64,000 nucleotides of DNA from Symbiodinium microadriaticum (Eukaryota > Sar > Dinophyceae > Suessiales > Symbiodiniaceae), in NCBI GenBank assembly GCA_001939145.1, contig LSRX01000074.1, forward strand, positions 625,745 to 689,744, given 5' to 3'. The position numbers were made by a program, and so were the translations under genes. Position 1 is the first letter of the stretch; each line of letters opens with the position of its first letter. Below the pieces are notes generated by a model that saw only the letters and a program-made list of their open reading frames with translations, did no database searches and was not told where the DNA came from. Positions 27,801 through 36,700 of the stretch are shown one piece after another.

Positions 27801-29633
27801 AATGGTTTAGTGTCCCAGGTTTGTGGTTTAGAACCCGAGACACAGTCGAGCCCAGAGGTCTCCGCGATGGTGACGAAGCTTCTTTCGCGCGCAGAAATGC
27901 TTGCCAGTCCAGAAGCGCTCGCAGCTCTTAGGAGCGAAGCTGATGGACTAAGGTCTGTTCCCGTCTGGGATGAGTCTAACCCCAGGGAGTATGCGGAAGT
28001 GCAGAAAGAGGCAAAGCATACTGGGGCTAAAGTCCACTTCGGCAGGTTGATGACTATAGTTTCGATTAAATTCTATGAGCTAGCAAAGCACTTGCAGAAG
28101 CTCAAAGGACGTATCGTCTATAGGGGTGACTGCGCGAAGGACGAGTACGGTGCAGCTGCTGTGTACCAGGAGTTGGGTGCCAATCCCACTTCTGTGCAGG
28201 GGCTCAACAACTGCCTTGCTTATGGCGCCCTCCAGGGGCATGCCACCACGACCGCTGATGCGATTAAGGCTTATGTCCAGGCATTGCTAAAATCGAAGCA
28301 TCAGACGTGGATAGAACTACCTCCCGAGCTCAGACCCAAGTGGTGGAGGGAGAAGTTCGCCCGACCCGTTGTCTTGCTGCTAAGAGCGCTATATGGGCAC
28401 CCTGACGCTGGGGGCCTGTGGGAGCAGCATCTAGCACGCATCATCAAGGGTCTAGGGGGCAGGGAAATCTCTGAGTTTCCTGGAAACTATTGGTTCCCTA
28501 ATCGCAAGCTGTTGTTGTCTACGTACGTTGACGACCTGACGTTGTCAGGCCCAGAGGCAGAGCACCAAGCCTTCTGGGATGAGCTCACAGCTCTCGTCGA
28601 TGTTGAGCCTCCTGAGCCTGTGTTCAGGGTTTTAGGCCGCAACCACTACATCGTAGATGTAGGGAGCGAAGCAGAAGACATGCCGTCCGTCTCTGCATCT
28701 AAGAACGCTATGGCCTTCGATATGGTAGACTACGCCCAGCAAACAGTAGACCTCTACCTCTCGTTGACCGGTTCTAAGAAGCTTAAGAACGTTCAGACGC
28801 CCTTTTGCCCTGAGGGGTCGCTGCCGCCATCTGATGATGAAGTCACAGGTGAGCTTGCGCCCGCCGCTTGTAAGTTGCTGATGAAAGCGCTGTGGTTGGG
28901 GCGGCTGTCGCGCCCAGACATCATCAAGCCCATTGGTGACTTAGCGACGTGTGTGCAAAAGTGGAGCCGCAACAACGATCGCCAGGCACACCGTCTCATC
29001 TGCTACATTGACAGCACAAAGTTGCATCGCCTTGTGGGGCACGTCGACGACTGCCCGGATGACCTCAAGCTGTCTTTGTATGTAGATGCTGACTTTGCCG
29101 GCGAGAAGGCCCACGCACGCAGCACCTCAGGGGGGTACTTAGTACTAGCGGGCCCTAATACGTTCTTCCCTTTAGCCTGGGTTAGTAAGCGCCAGACCTC
29201 AACATCCAGATCCACTACGGAATCTGAGATAGTGTCTTTGGCCCACTCACTTTACAGTGAGGGACTCCCAGCGTTAAGTTTGTGGGATACGCTTCTGGGC
29301 AGAACAATGCAGATGACGGTGCATGAGGATAACCAGGCGACTATCTTGATAGCTCGCAAAGGTTTTTCCGCGAAGCTTCGCCACATCTCCCGGACGCACA
29401 AGGTGAATTTGTCTTGCCTAGCAGAGCAGTTCGAAGAAGGCTCTGGTGTTGATGTTCAGTACATTGATACCAACCTTCAGGCGGCAGACATCTTCACAAA
29501 GCAGCTCCCTCCTGCCAAGTGGGATAGTGCGATCCGATTGCTAGGGCTACGCACCAAGATGCCCAAAGAGCTTGTTGACAAACGCGTGCTGTCATCAAAG
29601 CCAGGGGCAGCGCCCAAGTCTTCTAAGAAGTAG
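21834..29633 (+). CDS. copia Gag-Pol polyprotein (left copy)
   Basis: It encodes 2599 aa from ATG 21834; the frame is open from 21747, but I see no earlier ATG. Domain order (approximate residues): Ala/Gln-rich coiled coil with VVDQTRAEAQ-type repeats (100-255); CCHC zinc knuckle CRVCGSRAHLEVDC (459-472); Gag core (530-760); Lys-rich tail; CCCH zinc finger CMFYAHGMCKADPCPFLH (867-884); aspartic protease WLWDTAAGRH (Asp 937); integrase HHCC (1224-1242) and D,D-E core (ATDD ~1273, MDEAGE ~1343, LERD ~1373); reverse transcriptase with TADAIKAYVQ, LLRALYGHPDAGGLW and YVDD (2231-2234); RNase H with YVDADFAG (~2416) and the closing DIFTKQLPPAKW. Protease has DTAA where DTGA/DSGA is usual. All catalytic residues of RT and IN are present. 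Confidence 0.95.
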   Translation: MAGITPPSDDRSRSSRLADSSFSEPDLAPPPDLSLVPAAATLVQGQRPPGSRPPLVTISTGRDRRQDSSSSPSPRGTQRPTELSATQASFLAGAAVTHAHQSAQVALHAANTAQAQAASSQAQAQQVAQQASEWAQGVRQEAQSVVDQTRAEAQAAVTQTRVEAQTVVDQTRAQAQAEVTQVRAEANQAVLHTRAAAQEEVVAAQRTALERIALLEQELLQSRREREESNRRIEQLIAERRLADDYWTRREAELNQQLGIACSGGTPPATNRASHWPPMSFSPDTQSHNGPAPSTPLPVARARATPSGSPVGTQGQGHNSPKQAPSQEGAATSAPAASAAQPAEQPAALSSEAPPAQAEAVTVQSGSPSNPEVAALSHQVSELLTTVHSLAQAMATLQQPTAAASSAPPPPTTAAATVPTLSFPAPAAPLLLPASPRPASEASSESSSSSEGTPRPPACRVCGSRAHLEVDCPQLSANGGGGDGGGGGSPSGSGPRLPPAASPGRDAAPSAPEEPQTPADYEETVIRIKSLSDMTFPQPPTNAGQARGYVNQVLVAIARVQRTPGDEVYLWAQECLTHTEAQLRQDPRFPRLTREVSAKLLKTCKSGRFGLMFQQMTEAERMSTGGMPNGRVMLRAIFKHFQLERDRIGMLGERNLLGIKMQGTDVSALESFRDKYLYVLTTIPIDELPRPQTMFNHLLDELEKNSIMKARCEKAREATGGSHRRTTEWLWSKVEIALQLHQQKVNREEFDKNLRAKPQVLTSTATTGKDQVPATPAPKAAPKGAADKPPRKEKKNKKNKKDKDKDEEVPAAPAPKGAPKGGKGKGKGDNPKSPRTPRGGKGGDTTPRSAEVKRVKDMTAAEKKKTPCMFYAHGMCKADPCPFLHDDKKKYTGPPPRAAAKPKAKAKANAAIAAVIPAMPASNLASDTDCNVTWLWDTAAGRHLIGRQALSSDMRACVRTTSTPVGFATGGGAQHCSQSLSFGGSKLVPQEEQVYVLKECPPALSVGKAVQDQGCLFVWDPKESGPYFVPASEVHRCRLKVPRGARLNASRVVEYVPQFDERLSPVVHQPVEQLSPVEAAASPSAVESDAVSVVDEGIGLSAEELAEYAPTEVATSDDEKLEAGHLEEADDFATRVGAQLFRSSAEGSAPPGARESAAVEPPSLEEFADLFKEGAAEGAPAPEKPVHRAAVDPEDQKPLIDLVDPKSLEPSKRETLMAEAKSAKHLLTHFPKNPFCRVCSLAKTTSMKVARKPDAKSDDLIDAPTGPWQQIATDDVIMARGDDHRGIGTGGVKSHHVVRDVFSGARVAYPMSRRTLQHHSKNFRHFFGLRPTAKPPVCLVKMDEAGELEGAATEVGLIPETSLPNRWPHNAVLERDVREEKECCRSIHLQSGLPYDFHTYSFPYACLSLSFDRVSHSDKTKSQWEVLTKSPFEGIRVCFGQLVYYRKKGPSTRALDPNLQPGLFLGWRLDAGMRYRFVTKVLDYAEFRAKRNTLVVDVPQDELFVEEGPPVFPVANANRRALVEGAAEGELPEIPLKEVPFPPEGSDDKPPPREPKARSVYITVERIIKFKETPGCKACYGKAAIHTPECRKRFTELVEKERKEKEERRSLPPTPGRSVPPTPAETVPPTPAAESVAPPTPAAVPEAPVRGEAEVSSVAGAAVPSVTATSTKLAEATGDQPPVFGVPAGVSPKPAPQQKPVFQKGTNRRARRAKAKGKSLTTVFEYDCSPSSVFGKTNAELGVPHLRLSRKFFDLEDNCVQAQVSDQLTAVTNAHLWGALPNLIGYRRRDGDASKRRWLAQLVKFRSSFQAFASHAQHAVQRGHDCTLVWPTSSECWRRPEVKEFLSKHTSSWHKVEVSGCNFGWWGKDDKPLHASFRFYTTSARLVEVLGKFQEEHKVEVCSKNKGSTQHVPTELPALCRHIVLAINPSAQTPVAPAMPVVPVQEQQQHREKEQALKHISPLAGLDDFAAVIESDPTSKQIVEEIVDLNGLVSQVCGLEPETQSSPEVSAMVTKLLSRAEMLASPEALAALRSEADGLRSVPVWDESNPREYAEVQKEAKHTGAKVHFGRLMTIVSIKFYELAKHLQKLKGRIVYRGDCAKDEYGAAAVYQELGANPTSVQGLNNCLAYGALQGHATTTADAIKAYVQALLKSKHQTWIELPPELRPKWWREKFARPVVLLLRALYGHPDAGGLWEQHLARIIKGLGGREISEFPGNYWFPNRKLLLSTYVDDLTLSGPEAEHQAFWDELTALVDVEPPEPVFRVLGRNHYIVDVGSEAEDMPSVSASKNAMAFDMVDYAQQTVDLYLSLTGSKKLKNVQTPFCPEGSLPPSDDEVTGELAPAACKLLMKALWLGRLSRPDIIKPIGDLATCVQKWSRNNDRQAHRLICYIDSTKLHRLVGHVDDCPDDLKLSLYVDADFAGEKAHARSTSGGYLVLAGPNTFFPLAWVSKRQTSTSRSTTESEIVSLAHSLYSEGLPALSLWDTLLGRTMQMTVHEDNQATILIARKGFSAKLRHISRTHKVNLSCLAEQFEEGSGVDVQYIDTNLQAADIFTKQLPPAKWDSAIRLLGLRTKMPKELVDKRVLSSKPGAAPKSSKK

Positions 29634-29965
29634 GGGCCGCGTGCAGCTCTAGTAAGGAGCAGCGCCCAGACCCTTCGGGGCAAGGGGCCGCTTTGCTGCT
29701 CGAGATGTTGGTTGTGTCCGTTGTTTTCAAGTTGATTGGTGTAGTTCCAGAAACGCATCCTAAAGATGCGTCTGTTTCTATTTGACCCGAAGTCGCCAGT
29801 CCGAGCAAGTAAGGGGAGCAGCCTTCGGCGCCCGCAACAGCAACGTCGCGCGAGGTGCCCGCGCCGCAGTCCCCGCTTGCACGCCCTAACTCCGGCATGA
29901 AGCCATTTTGGCGTCGGTGAAGAGGGCCCCAGCCAGCCGCACTACAATGTGCACGGCGAGGGGGG
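29634..29965 (+). other. 3' untranslated part and polypurine tract (left copy)
   Basis: It holds two GGGGC/GCGCCC hairpins, one at 29813-29833 with a TTC loop. AGCCATTTTGGC at 29901-29912 is identical to an internal 12 bases of the dinoflagellate spliced leader. The polypurine tract GAGGGGGG (29958-29965) abuts the middle LTR and would prime plus-strand DNA. Confidence 0.75.
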
Positions 29966-30176
29966 AGTTAAGAAATAACGACCCCTTTGCACCTGGTAGT
30001 GGTGTAGTAAAGCATAGCTACCTTGTACCCCTAGGCTAGTGCGCGTAGGCTGTCTTGCATGTAAGTTTCACTTGAAGAGAATTGTGTATTTGGCTCAAGA
30101 CATGACTAGAAAAGGAGCGCTAGTAACCGTCATCTGCGGTAGGCCTCCGTGTTGGTTGTGTCTTGTTCGTTTAACT
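29966..30176 (+). repeat. LTR, middle (211 bp, divergent variant)
   Basis: It has the same ends and the same first ~60 bases as the outer LTRs, but about two dozen differences, concentrated at 30056-30090 and 30106-30135. ATTTGGCTCAAG is kept at 30088-30099. It serves as 3' LTR of the left copy and 5' LTR of the right copy. Confidence 0.93.
30088..30099 (+). promoter_or_regulatory. spliced-leader-like sequence in middle LTR
   Basis: The same 12 bases as in the outer LTRs are preserved although the sequence directly upstream is the most divergent part of this LTR. Here the following base is A. Confidence 0.6.
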
Positions 30177-30191
30177 GGTTATCAGCCGTAG
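30176..30191 (+). other. putative primer-binding site, right copy
   Basis: It has the same sequence and position relative to the middle LTR as in the left copy. Confidence 0.5.
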
Positions 30192-30310
30192 GTAGAGACC
30201 TACCGCAGTGCCTAAAGTAAGCCCAGCGCCCAGTAGCCCAACAGAGGGGCTGCTAGGGCGAACTCGGCCGAGAGGGGACGCGCCCGTAGAGAAGGGGCAG
30301 CTCCCCGTTG

Positions 30311-33007
30311 ATGAACCAGCCGCGTGGAGCCAGGGGCGGTGAGAGAAACCGCAGGCAGCAGTTTTACGTCCATCAGGACTATTGCATACAGCAAGCCTGG
30401 AGGAGGTACCAGTACACCCTGGCTCGCGAGGACTTTCGGCAGCTGGACGCGGCGGGCAACAATAGGTACATTAACGGCGTCGCCCAGGTCTTCGAGACCT
30501 ACGGGGCTGACTGGAGCCAGTTGTGTGCCGAAGTGCCTGCCCTTGCTGCTGTGGTTCCTGTTGCAAAGGGCGGCACCAAGGGGAAAGGCAAAGGAAAGCC
30601 AGCCGACCCCAAACGTGGCGGTAAGGGGCAGGGGCAGCAAGAAGCGCCCGGCACAGCCAATCCAAAGGCGAAGCCCCAAACCGTCCCGAAAGCGGAGCCC
30701 AAGCAACCCGCGGCTGGAGCTCCTGCACCGAAGGCTCGCGACACCCCTGGCACGCCTGCAGCCGCGAAGGCCGTCCCACTTGGAGGTGGAGGGCCTGGAT
30801 CTGGAGCTTCTTCGTCTAGCGGCCTGCCGGTGGCAGCGCCCAAGGCTGGAGGGGCGGCGCCACCGGCAGAGCCGAAGAGCGCCGCGCCGGAGTCTGAGCC
30901 GGCCGCGTCTGAACAGAGCGACGCGCCACAATCTGCACCGGCTGCCCCCGACGCCGAGGAGGAAGCACCGGAGCCCGCTGCTGAAGAGCCGGCTCCCCTT
31001 ACAGCTGCAGAGGTTTTACCAAAAGAGGAGCCCGAGCTGGGAGAGGTGAAGGAGGAGCTTGGTGAAGAGGAGCAGAAAGCAGAAGAGGTGGTGAAGGAGG
31101 AGGCGCCCGACGACGAGATCGACGCAGGGGCTGCTGGAGCACCTGCCGTTGATACCGTCGCGGACGCAGCGCCCGACGACATCGACACAGGGGCCGCTGA
31201 GGCACCTGACGTCGATTGCGTCGAGGCTGGTGACGACAGCGGGGCTGGACCCGAAGACGCAGAGCTTGAGGCGGCGGAAGACCCGGAAGGAGGCACGGAC
31301 GAGCCCACCGAGGCAGTGCCAATCGACGTCGACGAGGAGGAAGCTGTACATAGCTCACCTGCACCTGAAGCTGCGGTAGGCTTTGTACATAGCCCTGCGT
31401 CGCCTGATTTTTCCGAACGGGCCTTTTCCGAACCGCCCGAGCGCCCGCATCCCGAGGGGCGGCTGCGCACTAGGCCTAGGATCCTAAGACCCCCTAGTGA
31501 CCTTCCTCCCGGCACCTACCCCACTGTGCGTTTGGACCGCCAGGGTCTGTGGATTCTCGTCTCGCCCAATCCAGGCCTTCCGGCCACAAGCGGGGTTAGA
31601 GACGCAGAGCAGCTCGACGCGCCCGACCCAACCGAAGGGGCAGCACCAACAACCGAGCACATAGACCCATACGAGCTAAGCCAAGAGCAGTGGGTAGATC
31701 TCGCGTCGGTGTTTGCCAAAGCACCTGCCTCCATAGACCTTTCCACCGCGCCCGTCGTTTCTGCTAGAAGGGGCGAGCGTACGGTTGAGGGTTTTAGGGC
31801 AGGGGTCGGTGCATTCGCAAAAGGTGAGGTGATAGAGGCTAGGTCGCCAAGCCCGGCCCGCTCAAGGAGCCCAAGGGCAGCAGCCGGAGGGGCAGCCCCG
31901 AGTGCGCCCAGCAAGGCCGCATCTATTCCGGCACCCCCGGCTAAGGCACCTATCCCTAAGCCTCCGCCCAGCGACTTGCGTGCAGACATCCCGCCGCCAC
32001 CTCCAGTTCCGGTGCCGCCTCCCGCGCGACCACCGCCACCAGCCGCGACAGCAGGGGACGCGCCGCCTTCAAAGGTGCCCCCAGTGCCACCACCTCAGTG
32101 GGCAAAGGAGCAAGCGGCGAGAAGGGAAGCAGAAGCCAAGGCGAAAGAAGGAGGTGCAAGCGCAGCCGCGTCACGGCCGGACCCTGACCAAGGCGCCCAC
32201 CCAGAAGGGGCTGCCGATAGGTCCCGAAGCCCAGCAAAGCCGCCGCATAAAGCACCACCCTCTAGGCTTTTGGTTTCTAAGCCTGCCCCCACCGTCTTTA
32301 AGCCAGCTCCCACTCCGAGGCTTGCCGCTGACCAAGAGCGTGCGCTGGAGGCAAAGGCAAAGGCACAGGCAAGGGAGCAAGAGGCGCAGCGAGCAAGAGA
32401 ACAGGCTGCAGCCAAGGCTAGCGTGCCAGCAGCGCCCAGGTTGGTGGGGCAGCGACCCACACTTAGTGTGGTGTTCGATTGGCACAAAACGCTAGATCTC
32501 GGCTGCGATCGCAACGGGGTTTGGTCTCCGAGGGTTGTGTCGTTGTTGGGGGATATTTTCCGTACTCATCGACCCCTTGTGTTCCGCGTGCTTAGTTTCA
32601 CTGGCCGCGGACAAGCACAGGCCCACCGCGAGGAAGCCGAGCGATTGCTCCCAGCGCTAGAAGCGGCTAGCGGCGCAACCTTCTCCTCTTACGATCAGTG
32701 CTTCGAGCGCACCGGCAACGGGGGGAAGGCACAGCTCCTTCACCGTCTCGGACCGATTGGGGGGCAGCCTCCGGGCGCCCACTACATTGTGGACGACAAC
32801 AAAGAGATCGTGAAGGAGAGCCGCCGCACAGGGTGCACAGCAGTTCTCGTTGGACCGCCCGCAAGGGGCAGGTATACCGAGGAACACCTCGTCGACGCGC
32901 TTCAGGCGCTGAACGAGTCCCTCGCAAACCTCCCAGAGGACCGTGCATCCGCCCCCGGAGCAAGTGAGCTGCGCGAGTCGCAGTTCCTAGAGGTTCTTCA
33001 CCGATAG
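30311..33007 (+). CDS. copia ORF1: disordered protein with C-terminal HAD-like domain (right copy)
   Basis: The 898-aa product is identical to that of the left copy, with the same FDWHKTLD, LSFTG and IVDDNKE motifs. Retention of the frame in both copies shows only that they are recent; it does not itself show selection. Confidence 0.85.
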   Translation: MNQPRGARGGERNRRQQFYVHQDYCIQQAWRRYQYTLAREDFRQLDAAGNNRYINGVAQVFETYGADWSQLCAEVPALAAVVPVAKGGTKGKGKGKPADPKRGGKGQGQQEAPGTANPKAKPQTVPKAEPKQPAAGAPAPKARDTPGTPAAAKAVPLGGGGPGSGASSSSGLPVAAPKAGGAAPPAEPKSAAPESEPAASEQSDAPQSAPAAPDAEEEAPEPAAEEPAPLTAAEVLPKEEPELGEVKEELGEEEQKAEEVVKEEAPDDEIDAGAAGAPAVDTVADAAPDDIDTGAAEAPDVDCVEAGDDSGAGPEDAELEAAEDPEGGTDEPTEAVPIDVDEEEAVHSSPAPEAAVGFVHSPASPDFSERAFSEPPERPHPEGRLRTRPRILRPPSDLPPGTYPTVRLDRQGLWILVSPNPGLPATSGVRDAEQLDAPDPTEGAAPTTEHIDPYELSQEQWVDLASVFAKAPASIDLSTAPVVSARRGERTVEGFRAGVGAFAKGEVIEARSPSPARSRSPRAAAGGAAPSAPSKAASIPAPPAKAPIPKPPPSDLRADIPPPPPVPVPPPARPPPPAATAGDAPPSKVPPVPPPQWAKEQAARREAEAKAKEGGASAAASRPDPDQGAHPEGAADRSRSPAKPPHKAPPSRLLVSKPAPTVFKPAPTPRLAADQERALEAKAKAQAREQEAQRAREQAAAKASVPAAPRLVGQRPTLSVVFDWHKTLDLGCDRNGVWSPRVVSLLGDIFRTHRPLVFRVLSFTGRGQAQAHREEAERLLPALEAASGATFSSYDQCFERTGNGGKAQLLHRLGPIGGQPPGAHYIVDDNKEIVKESRRTGCTAVLVGPPARGRYTEEHLVDALQALNESLANLPEDRASAPGASELRESQFLEVLHR

Positions 33008-33739
33008 GTGGTTTAGGGGAAAGGGGCAGCCAAAGGCGCCCACATAGGTTCAAGGTTTAGGCCCGAACCCGTGTGCACGGCAATCCTTGCCCGACCTTAT
33101 CCCCTAAGCTCTCACCTCTGCTCCAGGGGGGCCGCTCCGCGCCAAAGCGCCCAAAGCCGCAACACAAGGGGCAAGCCCAAAAAGGCCGCCCACAACAGCA
33201 ACAACAACAGCCACCCAACAACCACAGGCCAAAGGCTAGGGGGGGCAGCCCAGCGCGCCCGCAAAAGCCGCGTGCAAATACCCTTGCCCCCCGAACCTTT
33301 AAGCCCTAAGGTTGTTAAGGTAGGTCCCGTTTTCCCTAGGCACTGCCAAGGTACCACAACAAAGGCCAGGCACAGGTGCAGAGGGGGCAGCCCAGAGCGC
33401 CCAGGGTTTTCAGGTTTAGGCCCAGAACCCAGAGCAACAGCTCGCAGCCGCCTCGCACCCTTAAGCCCTAAGGCCCTACTCCTCAAGAGTTTCTTTTGCT
33501 AAGTGCCGCCGAAGCGCGCGCACCAGCCGATCTTTTTGCACCGGAAGGGGGCAGCCAAAGGCGCCCGAACATAGAGCTAATAGCCTAGATTGGGTTATAA
33601 CTCTTAGGTTGCAACCTTCCCGCGTGCTGTATCGTACTTGCATCTAATTTAGATTACTCTGCGCATTTTGCGCCACCCATCGTTTTCTGCAGCAGCCAAA
33701 AGAGAGAGAGCCGCAGCAGCTAAGGGTATAGGGTTTAGG
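33008..33739 (+). other. inter-ORF spacer with repeated GC-rich hairpins (right copy)
   Basis: It is the same as the spacer of the left copy. The hairpin motifs lie at 33023-33041, 33242-33260, 33384-33402 and 33549-33567. Confidence 0.6.
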
Positions 33740-36700
33740 ATGGCAGGCATAACCCCACCGTCCGATGATAGGTCCAGGTCAAGTAGGTTAGCAGACTCGT
33801 CCTTTTCGGAGCCCGACCTTGCACCTCCACCCGACCTTTCCCTAGTGCCCGCAGCTGCCACTTTAGTTCAAGGTCAAAGGCCACCGGGATCCAGACCACC
33901 GCTAGTCACCATTAGCACCGGTAGGGATAGGCGACAAGACTCCTCGTCCTCGCCCTCTCCCCGTGGAACCCAAAGGCCCACCGAACTTAGTGCAACTCAG
34001 GCTTCTTTTCTCGCGGGCGCCGCGGTTACGCATGCACACCAGAGCGCACAGGTTGCACTGCACGCCGCGAACACCGCACAGGCTCAAGCTGCAAGCTCAC
34101 AGGCTCAAGCCCAGCAGGTCGCACAACAGGCCAGCGAGTGGGCTCAAGGTGTTAGGCAGGAGGCCCAAAGCGTAGTGGACCAGACCCGCGCTGAGGCGCA
34201 GGCCGCGGTAACCCAAACGAGGGTCGAGGCCCAAACCGTCGTGGACCAAACCCGTGCCCAGGCACAGGCTGAGGTAACCCAGGTTAGGGCGGAGGCAAAC
34301 CAGGCAGTTCTTCACACCCGCGCCGCGGCACAGGAGGAAGTTGTTGCAGCACAGCGCACCGCGCTTGAGCGCATAGCCCTTCTAGAGCAGGAGCTCTTGC
34401 AGTCGCGTCGCGAAAGGGAGGAGAGCAACCGCAGGATTGAGCAGTTGATCGCCGAGCGTCGTCTTGCAGATGACTACTGGACCCGACGAGAAGCTGAACT
34501 CAACCAGCAGCTTGGGATCGCGTGCTCAGGCGGCACCCCTCCAGCGACCAATCGTGCATCGCATTGGCCCCCAATGTCGTTTTCACCTGACACACAAAGC
34601 CATAATGGCCCGGCTCCTTCTACCCCACTGCCAGTCGCCCGTGCTAGGGCCACGCCTTCAGGCTCTCCTGTTGGTACGCAGGGTCAGGGACACAACTCCC
34701 CAAAGCAAGCGCCTTCACAAGAGGGTGCTGCTACCAGCGCACCAGCAGCCTCAGCAGCACAACCTGCTGAGCAGCCCGCGGCGTTAAGCTCAGAAGCGCC
34801 TCCTGCTCAAGCAGAAGCGGTTACTGTGCAGTCGGGTTCTCCCAGCAACCCAGAAGTTGCAGCCTTGAGCCACCAGGTGAGCGAACTGCTCACCACAGTT
34901 CACAGCTTGGCGCAAGCCATGGCCACACTGCAGCAACCAACTGCTGCCGCAAGCTCGGCGCCACCACCGCCCACAACGGCGGCAGCGACAGTGCCAACGC
35001 TTAGCTTTCCAGCCCCGGCCGCGCCACTGCTCTTACCAGCTTCTCCCAGACCAGCCTCCGAAGCCAGTTCTGAAAGCTCGTCTTCCTCAGAGGGTACCCC
35101 TAGGCCACCAGCGTGCCGCGTGTGTGGCAGCCGTGCTCACTTAGAGGTAGACTGCCCGCAGCTTTCAGCGAACGGCGGGGGTGGTGATGGTGGGGGTGGG
35201 GGTAGTCCTTCTGGTAGTGGTCCTAGGTTGCCGCCAGCAGCGTCTCCAGGAAGGGATGCTGCTCCAAGCGCACCAGAAGAGCCACAGACTCCAGCGGATT
35301 ACGAGGAAACCGTAATCAGGATCAAGAGCCTTAGTGACATGACCTTTCCACAGCCACCCACGAACGCGGGTCAAGCTAGGGGTTACGTTAATCAGGTTCT
35401 GGTTGCCATAGCTCGCGTGCAAAGGACACCCGGTGACGAGGTGTACTTGTGGGCACAAGAGTGCCTCACACACACAGAGGCACAGCTTAGGCAGGATCCG
35501 AGGTTCCCGCGTCTCACCCGAGAGGTGTCGGCTAAGCTCTTAAAGACGTGCAAGAGCGGACGCTTTGGTCTGATGTTTCAACAGATGACCGAGGCAGAGC
35601 GTATGTCAACGGGCGGTATGCCCAACGGCAGAGTGATGCTCCGCGCCATCTTTAAGCACTTCCAGCTCGAACGGGATAGGATAGGCATGTTAGGGGAAAG
35701 AAATCTGTTGGGAATTAAGATGCAGGGCACAGACGTCTCCGCACTTGAATCCTTTAGGGATAAGTACCTTTACGTGCTAACCACCATCCCGATCGATGAG
35801 CTGCCTCGCCCGCAGACGATGTTTAATCACCTTCTAGATGAACTGGAAAAGAACAGCATCATGAAGGCTCGGTGCGAGAAGGCCAGAGAGGCAACAGGCG
35901 GCAGCCACCGGAGAACAACGGAATGGCTGTGGAGCAAGGTTGAGATAGCACTCCAGCTGCACCAGCAGAAGGTTAACCGCGAGGAGTTCGACAAGAACCT
36001 CAGAGCCAAACCCCAGGTGCTCACCTCAACCGCCACCACTGGTAAAGACCAGGTGCCTGCCACTCCTGCGCCCAAAGCAGCACCCAAAGGGGCAGCCGAC
36101 AAACCGCCAAGGAAGGAGAAGAAGAACAAGAAGAACAAGAAAGACAAAGACAAGGACGAAGAGGTCCCTGCAGCACCCGCTCCCAAAGGAGCTCCCAAAG
36201 GAGGAAAAGGAAAGGGCAAAGGTGACAACCCGAAGTCCCCAAGGACTCCCCGGGGAGGCAAAGGCGGCGACACCACCCCTAGATCTGCAGAGGTCAAGCG
36301 GGTGAAAGACATGACTGCGGCGGAGAAAAAGAAAACGCCCTGCATGTTTTATGCCCACGGCATGTGCAAGGCCGACCCTTGTCCATTCTTGCATGATGAC
36401 AAGAAGAAATACACCGGTCCACCTCCGAGGGCGGCAGCGAAGCCCAAGGCAAAGGCAAAGGCTAACGCAGCAATCGCAGCGGTCATCCCGGCAATGCCTG
36501 CAAGCAACCTCGCCAGCGACACAGACTGCAATGTGACGTGGCTGTGGGATACCGCCGCGGGTCGTCATCTCATCGGGCGCCAGGCCCTGAGCTCTGACAT
36601 GCGAGCCTGCGTCCGCACGACAAGCACTCCCGTAGGTTTCGCTACAGGTGGTGGCGCCCAGCACTGCTCACAGTCCCTTTCTTTTGGGGGCAGCAAGCTT

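Larger units (their letters stand above)
18059..30176 (+). mobile_element. copia retrotransposon, left copy
   Basis: It is a complete LTR-to-LTR unit: 5' LTR, primer-binding site, ORF1, spacer, Gag-Pol ORF, 3' untranslated part, polypurine tract and the shared LTR. The pol order PR-IN-RT-RNase H defines Ty1/copia (in Ty3/gypsy integrase comes last). At about 12.1 kb it is longer than most copia elements because of ORF1 and a long N-terminal Gag. Confidence 0.93.
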
